Of a DNA stretch of 6,333 nucleotides, positions 5,648 to 6,333 are shown piece after piece. The translations under genes were made by a program, and so were the position numbers. Every line of letters begins with the position of its first letter. The stretch's first letter is position 1. The notes beneath the pieces were generated by a model that did not search any database, was not told where the DNA came from, and was given only the letters and a program-made list of their open reading frames with translations. Location of the stretch: positions 1-6,333 of the forward strand of contig CAJXPH010000162.1 of the NCBI GenBank assembly GCA_913057765.1, written 5' to 3'. This DNA comes from an uncultured Campylobacteraceae bacterium. Its GTDB lineage: Bacteria; Campylobacterota; Campylobacteria; Campylobacterales; Arcobacteraceae.

Positions 5648-6283
5648 TATTCCCCTTCATTGTGTATTGTAAATCGATTTCTACCATTTTCTTTTGACTT
5701 ATATAAACATTCATCTGCAATTTTATATAATTTATTACATGATATATATGAATTAGGTTCATATATCACTGCACCAATAGATATGGTAACTACTGGTGAT
5801 ATACTACTATTTTTATGCTCAATATTTAATGACTCGATATTTTTATTAACATCTAAAAGACATTCTTCTAGTATATTTTCATCAACATCGAACAAAACAA
5901 CTCCAAATTCTTCTCCACCTAGTCTAAATACATATTCATACTCTTTATTAAAATAAGTTTTTAAATTGTTTGCAACTGCTTTTAAAGTTATATCACCCAT
6001 ATCATGACCATAAGTATCATTATATTGTTTGAAATAATCTATATCAAACATAACAAAAGCTGTTTTCCAATTATTCGCATTAGAAATAAAAGGCATATTA
6101 TCAAATATTTTATCAAAATACATACGATTATATAACTTTGTCATAGAATCAGTTATTGAATCCATTTTATATTTTTTTGTAAGAATTTTTAATTGATTAT
6201 CTTTTTTGATAATTGAATAAATAATTAAAGATATAAAAATAAAAGAGACAATAATTAGTACTACCATATTATAGAATAGATAG
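5647..6283 (-). CDS. Membrane-anchored GGDEF diguanylate cyclase (5' end missing)
   Basis: GGDEF proteins make the second messenger c-di-GMP from two GTP. Numbering the 211 genomic codons from the first whole one, residues about 2-25 (LFYNMVVLIIVSFIFISLII) form a membrane helix. A short linker with DSMTKLYNR (45-53) follows, the usual DxLTxLxNR entry to the GGDEF domain. Asp80 in FDIDYFKQYND is a metal ligand, and Asn88 and Asp97 match the guanine-binding residues. The active-site loop is RLGGEEF with GGEEF at 122-126, and the C-terminal ADECLYKSKENGRNR is normal for the family. All catalytic residues are present, so it should be active. The product-inhibition site (RxxD five residues before GGEEF) reads KEYE. 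The N-terminus, probably an outside sensor domain and first membrane helix, is lost at the adapter junction at 6283/6284. An apparent GTG start at 6312, giving MGSEMCIRDS, lies wholly in adapter sequence and is false. The gene heads the three-gene group with the PssA-like and Ppx/GppA genes. Confidence 0.93.
5652..5657 (-). promoter_or_regulatory. Ribosome binding site of the PssA-like gene, inside the cyclase gene
   Basis: AAGGGG on the minus strand lies 4 nt before the ATG at 5647-5645, within the last codons of the diguanylate cyclase. With the TAATG stop/start overlap it indicates translational coupling. Confidence 0.6.
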
Positions 6284-6333
6284 CTGTCTCTTATACACAT
6301 CTCCGAGCCCACGAGACCAGAGAGGATCTCGTA
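6284..6333 (-). other. Nextera i7 sequencing adapter (artefact)
   Basis: This is the reverse complement of the left-end adapter: Tn5 mosaic end (6284-6302, CTGTCTCTTATACACATCT), read-2 primer part (6303-6317), index CAGAGAGG (6318-6325) and P7 start ATCTCGTA (6326-6333). It is not genomic. Having the same i7-side adapter at both ends fits untrimmed read-through of short library fragments that were assembled into the contig tips. Confidence 0.98.

Noticed and set aside
5660..5956. Plus-strand open frame opposite the GGDEF domain
   Set aside because: It is antisense to the conserved GGEEF region and is an accidental frame in AT-rich DNA.
1..6333. Perfect inverted repeats of about 49 bp at both ends, including Tn5 mosaic ends, as a composite transposon
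   Set aside because: The repeats carry an Illumina index and P7 sequence, and the genes between them are housekeeping genes with no transposase. They are library adapters.

Overview
The window is a short assembled contig, not an intact natural segment. Bases 1-49 and 6284-6333 are synthetic Illumina Nextera adapter in inverted orientation, and only about 50-6283 is genomic DNA. That insert is very AT-rich with tightly packed genes. Its ilvB-ilvH-lpxD order matches the ilvI-ilvH-lpxD order I recall from Campylobacter jejuni, and it carries a flagellin-family gene whose helices resemble campylobacterial flagellins. I infer a member of the Campylobacterota, perhaps Arcobacter-like; genus is not settled by what can be seen.

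Layout. (1) On the minus strand from 3222 down to the left edge lie ilvB (acetolactate synthase large subunit), ilvH (its regulatory subunit, 8-nt overlap) and lpxD (lipid A acyltransferase). LpxD starts at a TTG codon and is cut by the left adapter just before its end. A GAAA-loop hairpin spans the ilvH stop and the ilvH-lpxD gap. (2) A 151-bp divergent promoter region (3223-3373). (3) On the plus strand, one 267-residue divergent flagellin-like protein without a large central domain. (4) On the minus strand from the right edge to 4180, three tightly packed genes: a membrane-anchored GGDEF diguanylate cyclase (5' end cut by the right adapter), a short PssA-like CDP-alcohol phosphatidyltransferase (1-nt overlap), and a short Ppx/GppA phosphatase (1-nt gap). 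The last gene converges on the flagellin-like gene with only 2 nt between stop codons.

How they fit together. Group 1 makes the first committed step of branched-chain amino acid synthesis and an early lipid A step. Group 4 joins c-di-GMP synthesis, phospholipid head-group synthesis and (p)ppGpp/polyphosphate turnover in one apparent transcription unit. The flagellin-like gene appears to be a single-gene unit with its own promoter and ribosome binding site.

I see no CRISPR array, tRNA, rRNA, insertion sequence or defence locus. The observations most worth a second look are the adapter-derived protein ends (a false start on the cyclase and a false tail on LpxD), the divergent flagellin-like protein, and the GGDEF-PssA-Ppx/GppA gene cluster.
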